From: Synechocystis sp. LKSZ1
GTDB taxonomy: Bacteria; Cyanobacteriota; Cyanobacteriia; Cyanobacteriales; Microcystaceae
NCBI RefSeq assembly: GCF_040436315.1
Contig: NZ_AP031572.1
Location: 124,001 to 188,000 of the forward strand
Length of the DNA: 64,000 nt
Reading direction: 5' to 3'
The notes beneath the pieces were generated by a model. It did not search any database, had not been told where the DNA came from, and saw only the letters and a program-made list of their open reading frames with translations. Position 1 is the first letter of the stretch, and each line of letters begins with the position of its first letter. Shown one piece after another: positions 35,086 through 43,675 of this stretch. The position numbers and the translations under genes were made by a program.

Positions 35086-36726
35086 ATGCCAACTCCCTCT
35101 GTTCCGACCCAATCTCACCGTAACCGACGAATACCAGCGACTCAATCCTTAGAAAATTCTGGTTATGATGCGGCAGACTATGTTCAAGGGCCCCTCAAAT
35201 GGGCGATCGCCTTGACGGCCTCTTTGGGCGCAATTTTAGAAGTGATTGATACCAGTATTGTGAACGTTGCGCTGACGGATATGCAGGCGACTTTAGGGGC
35301 TACGGTCACTGAAATTGGTTGGGTTGTTACTGGTTACGCGATCGCCAATGTCGTCTTAATTCCCCTTTCTGCTTGGCTGGGCGATGTTTTTGGGAAAAAA
35401 TCCTATTTTGTTTTCTCGATGATCGGATTTACCGCCGCTTCAGTGCTATGTGGTTTATCAATTAACCTATCAATGCTGATTATTGCTCGCATTCTTCAAG
35501 GTTTATGTGGTGGTGGACTCCTGGCCAAAGCCCAAGCAATTCTCTTTGAAACCTTTCCGCCAGCAGAACAGGGATTCGCTCAATCAATCTTTGGTGTTGG
35601 GGTGATTGCAGGGCCGGCGATTGGGCCCACTCTGGGGGGCTATCTGACCGATACCTTAGGTTGGCGTTGGATTTTCTTTATCAACTTACCAGTGGGAATC
35701 TTGGCAACAATGATGGCGATCGCCTTCTTGAGACCCGATCTTAAAAAATCCCCTCAAACCCAACAGAAGGTGGACTGGACTGGAATTATCTTGCTCTGTA
35801 TTGCAGTTGGCAGTTTACAGGCTTTTTTAGAACAAGGAGAACAGGATGGTTGGTTTGAATCTCATTGGATTACAAGTTTGGCGCTCATCGCAGGAATTGG
35901 ACTGATTTTATTTATTTGGCGGGAACTGAGCACGAACGCTCCTGCCGTTGATCTGCGAGTATTACGACATAAATCTTTAGCCGCAGGAAGCCTCTATTCT
36001 GGCATTTTAGGCATGGGACTTTATGGAGCCTTATTTGCTGTTCCCTTGTTTACCCAAAGTGTCTTAGGATTTTCAGCCACTCAAACGGGATGGTTACTCG
36101 CTCCAGGGGCCTTAGCTTCTGCCATGATGATGATTTTATTAGGCAAAATTTCAACCAAAATAGATGCCCGTATTTTAATCGGACTAGGAGCCGTTGGCAC
36201 GACGAGCGTGATGTTCGCCCTAGCAAAAATTACGCCTCAAACGGGAACCGATAATTTATTTTGGCCATTGATTTTGCGGGGAGCAACGACAGTCTTAATG
36301 TTTTTGCCGTTAACTTTAGCCACACTCGGTTCCATTCCAAAGGAAGATGTTTCGGCTGGCTCAGGTTTCTATAACTTAAGCCGTCAATTAGGAGGTAGCA
36401 TTGGCATCGCTCTTTTGACTACCCTACTGACCCAACGAGAGGCTTTTCATCGCGCCATTTTGTTAGCAAAGTTAACACCTTACGATCCCGAAACTAACCA
36501 ACGACTTCAAGTTTTGACAGGATTATTTCAAAGTCATGGTTCTGACGCTGTTACGGCCCATCAACAGGCGATCGCCTCACTGTCTCAACTGGTCAATACC
36601 CAAGCAGCAATTTTATCCTATGCAGATATTTTTCGCTTTGTTGGTATTGTCTTTCTCTGCTCATTACCCTTGTTAATCTTTCTCGGTAAAGGAGGCATTA
36701 GAGCCAAAGCACCTGTGGCTCATTAG
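35086..36726 (+). CDS. emrB: EmrB-type MFS drug efflux transporter (DHA2, 14 TM)
   Basis: 546 residues from MPTPSVPTQSHRNRR. Fourteen-helix DHA2 layout with motif A-like GDVFGKKSYF, motif C GVIAGPAIGPTLGGYL and signature VIDTSIVNVALTDMQATLG. Such pumps export hydrophobic drugs or lipids using the proton gradient, with EmrA. The gene starts 36 bp after emrA. An in-frame TTG at 35074 is a weaker start. Three HIP1 sites occur in the gene, so the operon is well adapted to this genome. The stop is directly followed by the adenine-poor element on the other strand. Confidence 0.92.
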   Translation: MPTPSVPTQSHRNRRIPATQSLENSGYDAADYVQGPLKWAIALTASLGAILEVIDTSIVNVALTDMQATLGATVTEIGWVVTGYAIANVVLIPLSAWLGDVFGKKSYFVFSMIGFTAASVLCGLSINLSMLIIARILQGLCGGGLLAKAQAILFETFPPAEQGFAQSIFGVGVIAGPAIGPTLGGYLTDTLGWRWIFFINLPVGILATMMAIAFLRPDLKKSPQTQQKVDWTGIILLCIAVGSLQAFLEQGEQDGWFESHWITSLALIAGIGLILFIWRELSTNAPAVDLRVLRHKSLAAGSLYSGILGMGLYGALFAVPLFTQSVLGFSATQTGWLLAPGALASAMMMILLGKISTKIDARILIGLGAVGTTSVMFALAKITPQTGTDNLFWPLILRGATTVLMFLPLTLATLGSIPKEDVSAGSGFYNLSRQLGGSIGIALLTTLLTQREAFHRAILLAKLTPYDPETNQRLQVLTGLFQSHGSDAVTAHQQAIASLSQLVNTQAAILSYADIFRFVGIVFLCSLPLLIFLGKGGIRAKAPVAH

Positions 36727-37140
36727 TCTCGAAAAGCGACAGGAACCGAAACCGCCCAACCCTCAGAAACCCGACGAGCCGCAACAAACGGCAGACCCGG
36801 AACACGGCCAGCCCAGCGCGAAGCAAAAGCCCCAGCGCAAGTCGGAGAGGCAAAGACTGCAACCAGGACAAGGCCAGAAGCGGAGCGAACCGAATCCCGC
36901 AGGAACCAACGCAAGGCCCCGGAGCCGAGAGCAGAACCCGAAACGAAGCGACGGGCTGGGAGGGCAACCCACAAATCAGAAGAAACAGACACGACGAAAA
37001 CCGCCAGAAACAACAGCAGAACACAGAGCGGCGGCGATCAAGGTAAGCCCGAAGGGGAACCAATGATAAAAGGCCCCAACGCCGTTCGATGTCTTTGGCT
37101 CTAGGTTTGTCTTTTCGCGGCGGTTAGGGGCAACGACTGA
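36727..37140 (-). repeat. Adenine-poor RNA-like element, diverged copy C
   Basis: On the minus strand this segment shares the marker gttgtttctggcggtttt (about 37001-37018) and the preceding ggggcctt...ttatca motif with copies A and B. It then has about 290 nt with only 6 A by hand count, but otherwise little sequence identity. I find no clear terminator; it runs up to the emrB stop. Same open-in-all-frames effect as in the other copies. No CDS called. Confidence 0.5.
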
Positions 37141-37310
37141 GATGTTTCCACTGAGCAGGGTTGAGGCTTGCCTGTTGGGTTCAAGAAAGTGAGCATGAAT
37201 CATGCCGCTAGACTGAGAAAGCTGTGTGGCGGCCAACCAATCAGGAAGTCAATCAATAACCAATAACAACGCCGCAGGCAACCGCTTCTAGGGGTAAACT
37301 CAAACTCCTA
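37141..37310. other. Non-coding stretch
   Basis: No supported gene between the element and the MITE at 37311. A minus-strand frame starting at 37236 (MAATQLSQSSGMIHAHFLEP) runs into element copy C; I see no support for it being a protein. Confidence 0.3.
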
Positions 37311-37427
37311 ATACCAATTCTTCACGTTGAAGCTACAGATGTTTACCCCTCCGCCTCCGTCACCTCCCATTACCAAGGGGAGGACGGGTGGGGTCATTTG
37401 TGTAGTTAGGTTTCAGAGATTTGGTAT
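37311..37427. repeat. Small palindromic MITE-like repeat
   Basis: Ends are ATACCAATTC and GATTTGGTAT (inverted). The centre carries tttacccctccgcctcc and ccaaggggagg, a palindromic module also present at 61599-61660. The tail atctgtagc...gatttggtata also occurs at 27-58. A dispersed non-coding repeat family common in cyanobacterial style. Confidence 0.55.
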
Positions 37428-37730
37428 AAAAGGGAAAAATCATAGACCAAGGTATGTCCGCAAGACACTCTTCCGCCCAACGCCTTTGTTGCCCTCTTCG
37501 TCTCTCCTTACAGGCCCCATAAACCAGAGCAGTACCTTTGATTGCCCTTACTAGGACAGGCAGAGAAAAACTCGATTATCATATTCTTGAATTAGAGCAA
37601 AAGTGCTACAAAGTCGTCCATGTATCAGGAAAGAGGTCTAATGGTCCAGTTGAGCCGCCATAGACAAACTTTGACTCTTACCGATTACCTCTCATCGATC
37701 GGCTCCAACGCAGTGTTATGTGCTTGTCTC
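37428..37730. other. Intergenic stretch without supported gene
   Basis: About 300 bp. A short plus-strand peptide (LDYHILELEQKCYKVVHVSG) is encoded around 37570-37630 without start or continuation and may be a gene remnant. Confidence 0.3.
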
Positions 37731-38081
37731 TCACTTGAACGGGATATATTCAACCGCGTTGATCCATTCGTCAGGTTCAGAAGCTTTAGCAATCAGTTCT
37801 AAATCCTTAACAAATTGACCAATCGTACCTCCAAGTTGATGACCAAAAATCAAGCCTGAAAACTGTTTACCTTTTATCTGCCAAGTTTCGGCTAAAACTC
37901 TAAAGCGAATATCTTGGGTAAAGAGAACACGCTTAAGCTCAGTCACTCTTACTAAAAGCTGATCGTCAGGCAATTCCGTAGTTCTGTCCTCAAATGCCGT
38001 CAATACGTCTATGCCTCGGCGACGCAACTGCTCGGTAATCGCTTGAGAAACATGAACATCCATGTATAAAGCAATAGCCAT
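37731..38081 (-). CDS. DUF5615 PIN-like toxin candidate
   Basis: 116 residues: MAIALYMDVHVSQAITEQLR (Asp, the family's first acidic site), GIDVLTAFEDRTTELPDDQL, VLFTQDIRFRVLAE with the second acidic site. DUF5615 (Mut7-C-like PIN) proteins are predicted RNases and pair with DUF433 proteins. Start codon adjoins the stop of the upstream DUF433 gene. Last gene in the GTPase/WD40 transcription unit. Confidence 0.8.
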   Translation of the reverse strand: MAIALYMDVHVSQAITEQLRRRGIDVLTAFEDRTTELPDDQLLVRVTELKRVLFTQDIRFRVLAETWQIKGKQFSGLIFGHQLGGTIGQFVKDLELIAKASEPDEWINAVEYIPFK

Positions 38082-38393
38082 TTACAGTAGTCCCTTAGCT
38101 TTCATACGAATGTAGAAAGGGGACTTGACGGCTTGAGTCATATTTTCTTGAACTTGCTGCCATTCTTGCCTGATTTCTTGGTCAATTTCTTCTTGGTGGT
38201 CAAAATAGTAGCCCATTGCTGCATGAGCTTCGGCTAGGGTTAAGTAAAGGTGCTGACGACATATTTCCTCTACTGACCAACCATAGGCAATATAGTCCAT
38301 GACAATTTGGGCAATTCTAATGCGCGGCAAGCGTTGCAAACGTGCGGACTGATGGTCACTTTTTTCGATGTGTGGATAACTGAGGGTTAACAT
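38082..38393 (-). CDS. DUF433 family antitoxin candidate
   Basis: 103 residues with RLPRIRIAQIVMDYIAYGWS followed by VEEICRQHLYLTLAEAHAAM, the DUF433 HTH-like core, and a charged C-terminal tail. DUF433 proteins are predicted antitoxins of DUF5615. It starts 17 bp after the WD40 gene, so the pair may be expressed with the GTPase operon or from its own promoter inside the WD40 gene. Confidence 0.8.
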   Translation of the reverse strand: MLTLSYPHIEKSDHQSARLQRLPRIRIAQIVMDYIAYGWSVEEICRQHLYLTLAEAHAAMGYYFDHQEEIDQEIRQEWQQVQENMTQAVKSPFYIRMKAKGLL

Positions 38394-38409
38394 AATGCTT
38401 TGTTTTCAC

Positions 38410-39924
38410 CTAGCTAAGTTGCCATATTCTAACAGTTTTATCTTTGCTGCCACTAGCCAGTAGTTTTCCGTTGGGGCTAAAACTGACAGACATTACAGGC
38501 TTATCATGCCCAGACAACTCACTTTTTTGCGTTTTGCTCTTGACATCCCAAAGTTTTACTTTGCCATCATCCCCACCACTAGCAACAATTTTTCCGTCAG
38601 GGCTAAAAGCAAGTGCATTAACTCCTCCTACCCAATCAGAGTATTCACATAGTAATCCCTGATCTTCTACACCATTCTTATAACTTGCAATTTTGATTTT
38701 TCCATCTTCTCCGCCGCTAACCAACATTTTTTGGTGAGGACTAAAGGCAATAGCATTTACCGTGCTGCTGTGACTAGGTAAACTGCCAATTCGTTTTAAA
38801 CTTTTCCAGTTCCAGATTTTCACAAATCCCTGTTCATCACCACTAGCAAATATATTATCAAATGGACTTGATTCAATGCACTTAATATTACTTGTATGCC
38901 AACTTAATTCTTCACCTCTAATTCCACCAATTTTTGTATCTATTAACTTAATTTGCACTAATGAAGTTGGTATTGGTAAATTGTTTCTTTCAAAAGTTGC
39001 TACGACCGAGCCATCAGATGAAAAAGCAAGAGCAGCAACTCTACCTGCCTCACTAGGGTTACTCTCTCTAATATCTTTTCTTTCAGAAGATTTGTTTAAA
39101 TCCCATATTTTGAGAATATTACGATCAGGGGTAATTACGTTATAGGTGCATACTAGTTTAGCATCAGCACTGAGAGCAATTTGGCGAATATAACGATTCA
39201 AGCCTCCTTTGATCAGAACTTCTCTCTTATCTTCTTTCCAATTTAGTATAATTACTGCTTTGTCGTATTGATGTATTAAAAGTCTTGAATCATCAATAAA
39301 TTTGGAAAAATAGATTTCACCATCAAAAGAAAATGGATTGCTAAAAAAAGAAAATGGATTGCTAAAAGATGATGGATCTAGGTTGGGAGAGGTACTTTTA
39401 TTTGATAGTTCGGGCTTTGAAGCTAAAGAACTGATTATATATTCTGGAACTTGTCTGTATTTAAGTGAATTTCCTTCGTCTTCTAAGCTAGTCGCTTCTG
39501 ACGCAATGGCGGGTTGAGGAGATACCCATTCCCAGAAATTTCGATAGTCATTGATGAGTTGTTGGTGATTAAGTTCTAAATTCTCGAATGTTACAGATAT
39601 TGAAGGTTTTATTCCTTTTACAACAATACCTTCTAGAAAATATATTTCTCTGCCAAAGGAATCCTTTAAAGTTCCGTCAATTTCAGGATTTATATCTTTA
39701 GCTTGAGCTTCAATGACTCGATAAATAATGGTTAAATCACCAACTTTTGAGCCGTGGATTTCACGATAGTAAACGCTATCATCATTTGTACGATCGCCCT
39801 CTGCTGCTTTTGCCAAAAGACTGGCTATATTCGCTTGACACATAAAATCAGGAGCTATCACCGTTCGATAGTCCAAAAATTGATTGCGACTGACTAGAAA
39901 TCGCCAAGCTTTGATCTCGCTCAT
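38410..39924 (-). CDS. WD40 protein with EVE-like N-terminal region, partner of GTPase
   Basis: 504 residues. N-terminal ~130 residues (AWRFLVSRNQFLDYRTVIAP, YYREIHGSKVGDLTIIYRVI) look like a small alpha/beta or EVE/PUA-like domain (inference). Then a linker and a seven-bladed WD40 propeller from about residue 200, with clear repeats at VAALAFSSDGSVVATF, IKCIESSPFDNIFASGDEQG, VNAIAFSPHQKMLVSGGEDG, VNALAFSPDGKIVASGGDDG and VMSVSFSPNGKLLASGSKDK. WD40 propellers are protein-interaction platforms or sensors. Its start overlaps the end of the short gene upstream, giving tight translational coupling to the GTPase. Confidence 0.8.
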   Translation of the reverse strand: MSEIKAWRFLVSRNQFLDYRTVIAPDFMCQANIASLLAKAAEGDRTNDDSVYYREIHGSKVGDLTIIYRVIEAQAKDINPEIDGTLKDSFGREIYFLEGIVVKGIKPSISVTFENLELNHQQLINDYRNFWEWVSPQPAIASEATSLEDEGNSLKYRQVPEYIISSLASKPELSNKSTSPNLDPSSFSNPFSFFSNPFSFDGEIYFSKFIDDSRLLIHQYDKAVIILNWKEDKREVLIKGGLNRYIRQIALSADAKLVCTYNVITPDRNILKIWDLNKSSERKDIRESNPSEAGRVAALAFSSDGSVVATFERNNLPIPTSLVQIKLIDTKIGGIRGEELSWHTSNIKCIESSPFDNIFASGDEQGFVKIWNWKSLKRIGSLPSHSSTVNAIAFSPHQKMLVSGGEDGKIKIASYKNGVEDQGLLCEYSDWVGGVNALAFSPDGKIVASGGDDGKVKLWDVKSKTQKSELSGHDKPVMSVSFSPNGKLLASGSKDKTVRIWQLS

Positions 39925-40121
39925 ACTCTTAACTCTGATGCAGGAAAGCGATAAACCAGTTGGTTCTGGATTGAAACAAAACAGTTGATAGCGTGTGTTA
40001 ATGCTGTTTCTTCATTTGCCACTTTTTTTAGAGACTCTGCCTGTTCGCGCCTTAATTCCTCTGTCCTTCTTGCTGCAAAAGCAATTTTTTGTTGTGCAGG
40101 AGTCTCAGCCCATTCAATCAA
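39921..40121 (-). CDS. Short helical linker protein of the GTPase-WD40 operon
   Basis: About 66 residues, strongly helical and charged (MIEWAETPAQQKIAFAARRT, EELRREQAESLKKVANEETA), so a coiled coil is likely. Start appears to be a TTG at 40121, 5 bp after the GTPase stop; its stop overlaps the WD40 start by 4 bp. Such overlaps on both sides argue for a real gene. No family recognised. Confidence 0.55.
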   Translation of the reverse strand: MIEWAETPAQQKIAFAARRTEELRREQAESLKKVANEETALTHAINCFVSIQNQLVYRFPASELRV

Positions 40122-40125
40122 AGTT

Positions 40126-41064
40126 TCAAGAGTCTCGCCTGCGAACTGAATATTTGCGCGGTAAAAGTTCTTGTACGACCTTTAGTCCACCAGCAAACAG
40201 TTGTCCGAGGAAGTCGAAGAAATCTATATTTGGCTTGACCTCGATAGGTGTTTCTAATTCGGATTTCCGTTTTTTAATTAGTTCTTCCATCATTACCTGA
40301 ATCATGTCGGGCAGAATACAGGCTAGAGGAACCTCAACTTGGAATGGCTTAGGAAATTCTCCAGTTTTTTCCATACTGCCATCAGGCTTAGCGATCGCAA
40401 ATCCTTTGCCAACTGCGCTAACTGGAATGAGCCGCACAGGTGAGCCAGCTTGATTTCTGAGCTTGACTAGATTTTTAAATTCATCAATCTCAAGCAAACG
40501 ATCCCTAATTTGCTCTAAAGTGTAGCCCTGCTCAACAATATCCCACTTGCTAATTACAAAGTGAACGGGTTTACGCGAGCCTTGCATTACGTCAATCATA
40601 TTACGCAGATCGTTGACTGCCCAAACTGTCCCCATCTTCTCTTTTCTGATTAAGGCACAGAGTTTTTGACCATCCAGCAATCCTAATAAAGCATCTGCTG
40701 CTTTAAACTTATCGTTAAACTCCGAACTTGCATCTTCCTCATCTACTTCTTCGTTAATTCTGCCCCCCGCGTAGTCAAGATAGGTAAAACAGCAAGCATC
40801 ATAAATTGACAAATCACTTGGATTTTGTACTCTGCAAGTAAATGTCCATTCAGAAACCTCACTATATCTTGTCCCCGCAGGCCACTTTTCATCGGCAGCG
40901 ACTTGAGTGTAGATATTGTTGAGTCGCTTGCGCTTTTCACCAGTATCAACTTGAAGAAAAAATCCTAGTTCGCTCTGTGTAGATAGTTTTTTATACAAAC
41001 TGGACAAGAATACTGTCTTCCCTGAACCGCTTGGACCAAGCATGATAATTGAGTAGTTGTTCAT
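40126..41064 (-). CDS. P-loop GTPase (double-GTPase/TRAFAC-like) of unknown system
   Basis: 312 residues. G1 P-loop IIMLGPSGSGKTVFLSSLYK; G3-like TYLDYAGGRINEE; G4-like HFVISKWDIVE (SKWD in place of NKxD); G5-like IPVSAVGKG. The region between G1 and G3 is long. The pattern fits the 'DO-GTPase'-type enzymes described in bacterial conflict and signalling operons. As first gene of a tight operon with a WD40 protein, it is likely a nucleotide-switched sensor or transducer. No membrane segment. The 165-bp upstream gap should hold the promoter. Confidence 0.75.
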   Translation of the reverse strand: MNNYSIIMLGPSGSGKTVFLSSLYKKLSTQSELGFFLQVDTGEKRKRLNNIYTQVAADEKWPAGTRYSEVSEWTFTCRVQNPSDLSIYDACCFTYLDYAGGRINEEVDEEDASSEFNDKFKAADALLGLLDGQKLCALIRKEKMGTVWAVNDLRNMIDVMQGSRKPVHFVISKWDIVEQGYTLEQIRDRLLEIDEFKNLVKLRNQAGSPVRLIPVSAVGKGFAIAKPDGSMEKTGEFPKPFQVEVPLACILPDMIQVMMEELIKKRKSELETPIEVKPNIDFFDFLGQLFAGGLKVVQELLPRKYSVRRRDS

Positions 41065-41229
41065 GGATGATGTATTGCTTTAGGATACTAAGACTCTAAC
41101 TCTGGGATGGCACATAACTAGGGGATATGCGGCGGGCGACCGCATAACACTCCAGGGTGTTTGCTAGTGAAAACAACGATTTTTCAACCGTCAAAGACAA
41201 TTTAGCGCCGTTTTTCGGGGGAGTCAATC

Positions 41230-41985
41230 CCCGCCGCCGATTTACGCTCCTTTTTCTGAAGAGTCTTTTTCAGACACCGCATTAGCCCTTGACCATCTTT
41301 TAGTCGTCGCAAAACCAGTCAGAATATCAAAGTCAGAAAAAGTCTGCACTGATTTGAGTGCCCAGAAAAATCTGACTGGTCCTGCAATCTCACTTCTAGC
41401 CCCTGGGGACACGCATAAAAAAACGAGGCCCGTAGGCCCCGCGAGGAGAACTAGACCAAGACCGAAAGCCGACGCAACCGGGCAACACGGGAAGACAAAG
41501 CCCCACCAGAGAGCGAACGCCCAGAGGCAGAACGAAGCAGGCAACACCCAGAAATGACGGAGGACGGAAGCGGGAACCCACCAGGCGGAATGACCCCCGG
41601 CACAAGAGGACGAACAGGACGACGGAGCAAACAGGAAACAAAACAGAACCAAACAGCAAACAAAAACAAAGCGAACATGGCCAAAACCGCCAGAAACAAC
41701 GCGGCTAGGGAGACCGGAGGGAGACAAGGGCGAGCATTCTAATAACCAAGGCCCTCACCATAGCCCCGCAGGGCCAAGGAAAAGCGGGGGCAACAAAAGG
41801 TGAGTTGATGCCGGAGGCACCCTTGACCCCGTAGGTAGAATAGCCAAACCTGGCGTGGCGGTGCTTTTACAGGTAGCCCCCCGATGAGCGGGGGGATGGG
41901 GGGTTAGGCCTTACCATTTAAAAGCCTGGCAGGGCCGGGCGAAACTTGAACGCGGTCTGCCGGAGGCGGGACGCAACGATAGAGC
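41230..41985 (-). repeat. Adenine-poor RNA-like element, copy B
   Basis: On the minus strand this aligns along its whole length with copy A (8535-9242), from tcgttgcgtcccgcc to gtctgaaaaagactc and a final small hairpin. The core (41461-41700) contains only 3 T on the plus strand, i.e. 3 A in the element strand. The tail has an extra ~30 bp (tttctgactttgatattctg) compared with A. Unlike A there is no pilin fragment directly upstream. Terminator at 41417-41441. Confidence 0.6.
41417..41441 (-). terminator. Rho-independent terminator of element copy B
   Basis: Read on the minus strand: c-ggggcc, loop tacg, ggcctc-g, then seven T. Same stem as in copy A, different loop. Confidence 0.8.
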
Positions 41986-42187
41986 TCTGTAGATCTGGTT
42001 GAAGATGCGAACATTGCAGGAAAGTGCCTCAAACATTGAAAACTTGTTGAAGCCTTCGATGTATGGCACCGCACATTGTCTTCAATATTTAAAAATAATC
42101 TTTTGACGATTGATATGCATAAGTATTGTTATGTGTATTGACATAAAAACCAACAAACTACTTTTCATAAATACCTATATTTTTAGG

Positions 42188-42997
42188 TTAAAACTTAACA
42201 AAAGAGAGTAACATTTTCAAGCTTAATATGAGTGAAATGACTGCGAATATCTTTTTCAAAAAAGCCTCAGGTAAGCGATGTGACCAACGAGCACCATAAG
42301 GAGCAGCAATAGAACTAGCAATGGATATTGAAAAAAATGCAGGTAGGTAAATGAATCCAATGGTATGCGGATTATTCAGGGTCTGAGACCAACCACTAAT
42401 CATATAGCCAATCGTTCCTGTAATGGCGATAAAAAAACCAATTGCGGCTGAGGTGCCAACGGATTTTTTCATGCTAATATTCTTGTAGCTCAGGTAGGTA
42501 ACAGTAAGAAAACCGCCGCCTACTGCTGCTAGGGCAGATACCGCTCCAATTGCAACGCCAACTGTCAGTAATCCGCGAAATGTGACTGGCTTTAAGCTTG
42601 GTTTGGGTTTCCAATTTACAAACATCTGTACGGCTACAAGCGCCATGAAAAGCGCAAAAAATAGAGCAATATAAGCCGAGTTGAGATTGGCAGCGACATG
42701 GGTGGAAAGTAGCGCACCCAGCATAATTCCGGGAGCCATGCCGCTAACGACTTTCCACACTACAGCACCTCGAGAGGCATGGGCGCGAACACTGGTAATG
42801 GAGGAAATGATCATACACATCAATGACGTTCCCAAGGACAAATGGATTACTTCATCTCCACCGATACCCTGATAAAACAGGATGGATGCCAGCAAGGGAA
42901 CTAGTATTCCACCACCACCAACACCGAGCAAGCCTCCCATAAAACCAACAAAACTGCCCAACGCAAGGTATACCAATATCCACTCAAGACCCAGCAT
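42188..42997 (-). CDS. TauE/SafE-family membrane exporter
   Basis: 269 residues with about eight transmembrane helices in two similar halves. N-terminal signature GSFVGFMGGLLGVGGGGILV and its counterpart in the second half GAVSALAAVGGGFLTVTYLS are the glycine-rich loops of the TauE/SafE (sulfite/sulfonate exporter) family. Probably exports sulfite or organosulfur anions. Divergently transcribed from a MerR regulator; the 84-bp gap contains a palindrome that could control both. Confidence 0.87.
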   Translation of the reverse strand: MLGLEWILVYLALGSFVGFMGGLLGVGGGGILVPLLASILFYQGIGGDEVIHLSLGTSLMCMIISSITSVRAHASRGAVVWKVVSGMAPGIMLGALLSTHVAANLNSAYIALFFALFMALVAVQMFVNWKPKPSLKPVTFRGLLTVGVAIGAVSALAAVGGGFLTVTYLSYKNISMKKSVGTSAAIGFFIAITGTIGYMISGWSQTLNNPHTIGFIYLPAFFSISIASSIAAPYGARWSHRLPEAFLKKIFAVISLILSLKMLLSFVKF

Positions 42998-43040
42998 ATG
43001 TATCTAGCCCATAAAGTTGCATGTAAGGCTACAATACAAA

Positions 43041-43057
43041 TTCAAGTTAACTTGAGG
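43041..43057. promoter_or_regulatory. SoxR-box-like operator between tauE-like and merR-like genes
   Basis: TTCAAGTTAACTTGAGG contains the perfect palindrome TCAAGTTAACTTGA and matches the known SoxR box core of enterobacteria (CCTCAAGTTAACTTGAGG) in 16 of 18 positions. Located about 25 bp upstream of the MerR-type start and 45 bp upstream of the exporter start. Confidence 0.65.
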
Positions 43058-43081
43058 TCAAGGGTTAATCGCAAAATTGAC

Positions 43082-43540
43082 ATGATGGATATATCTGAAG
43101 TAGCAAAGGCATCAGGGTTGCCAGCCTCAACGCTACGCTTTTACGAAGAAAAAGGTCTGATTCAGTCAAGGGGACGCAGTGGGCTGCGCCGTCTATTTAG
43201 TGCCGATGTTGTGGATCGGCTTGCTTTAATATCTTTGGCGCGCAGTGCTGGTTTTTCATTGGATGAGATAGCTGAAATGTTTACTCCTAAAGGGCCTGAA
43301 ATTAATAGAGCACTACTTTCAGCTAAAGCAGAGGAACTGGATAAGAAAATCAAGGAACTGACCTCAATGCGTGATGGGCTGCGTCACGCGGCTGTTTGTA
43401 AAGCACCAAATCATTTTGAATGTCCAAAATTTCTTCGTCTTCTCCGGATTGCGGGTAAGAATCGGTCTAGAAAACCCAATCAATTGCAGAAAAAAAACCT
43501 GGACGAGATGCGCAGAAGGCATAGCGCAGGTGAGCTTTAA
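43082..43540 (+). CDS. MerR-family transcriptional regulator
   Basis: About 152 residues from MMDISEVAKASGLPASTLRF. Winged HTH of MerR type: ASTLRFYEEKGLIQSRGRSG, LRRLFSADVVDRLALISLAR; coiled-coil dimer helix NRALLSAKAEELDKKIKELT; then two cysteines in AAVCKAPNHFECPKF that could sense a metal or oxidant. It lacks the four-Cys cluster motif of SoxR. The frame is open to 42998 but the family starts here. The palindrome upstream is in the place expected for MerR operators, so autoregulation and control of the exporter are likely. Confidence 0.85.
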   Translation: MMDISEVAKASGLPASTLRFYEEKGLIQSRGRSGLRRLFSADVVDRLALISLARSAGFSLDEIAEMFTPKGPEINRALLSAKAEELDKKIKELTSMRDGLRHAAVCKAPNHFECPKFLRLLRIAGKNRSRKPNQLQKKNLDEMRRRHSAGEL

Positions 43541-43675
43541 TATTCGCAGAGAAAAACAACCGGGGATTGTATTAGGAGGTTCTCGTATATCACGCCCAAG
43601 AGAGTGGTCGTAAGACGTTAGTTGATTCCGAATGGGGAAGCGAGGTTGAGGGTAGAGCAGGGCGGGACGCAACGA

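Noticed and set aside
36698-37236. Minus-strand open frames over element copy C
   Set aside because: Produced by lack of stop codons; no start signal, no similarity to copies A/B at protein level beyond a few residues.
41242-41727. Minus-strand open frames in element copy B
   Set aside because: Same reason as for copy A; conserved terminator lies inside the frame.
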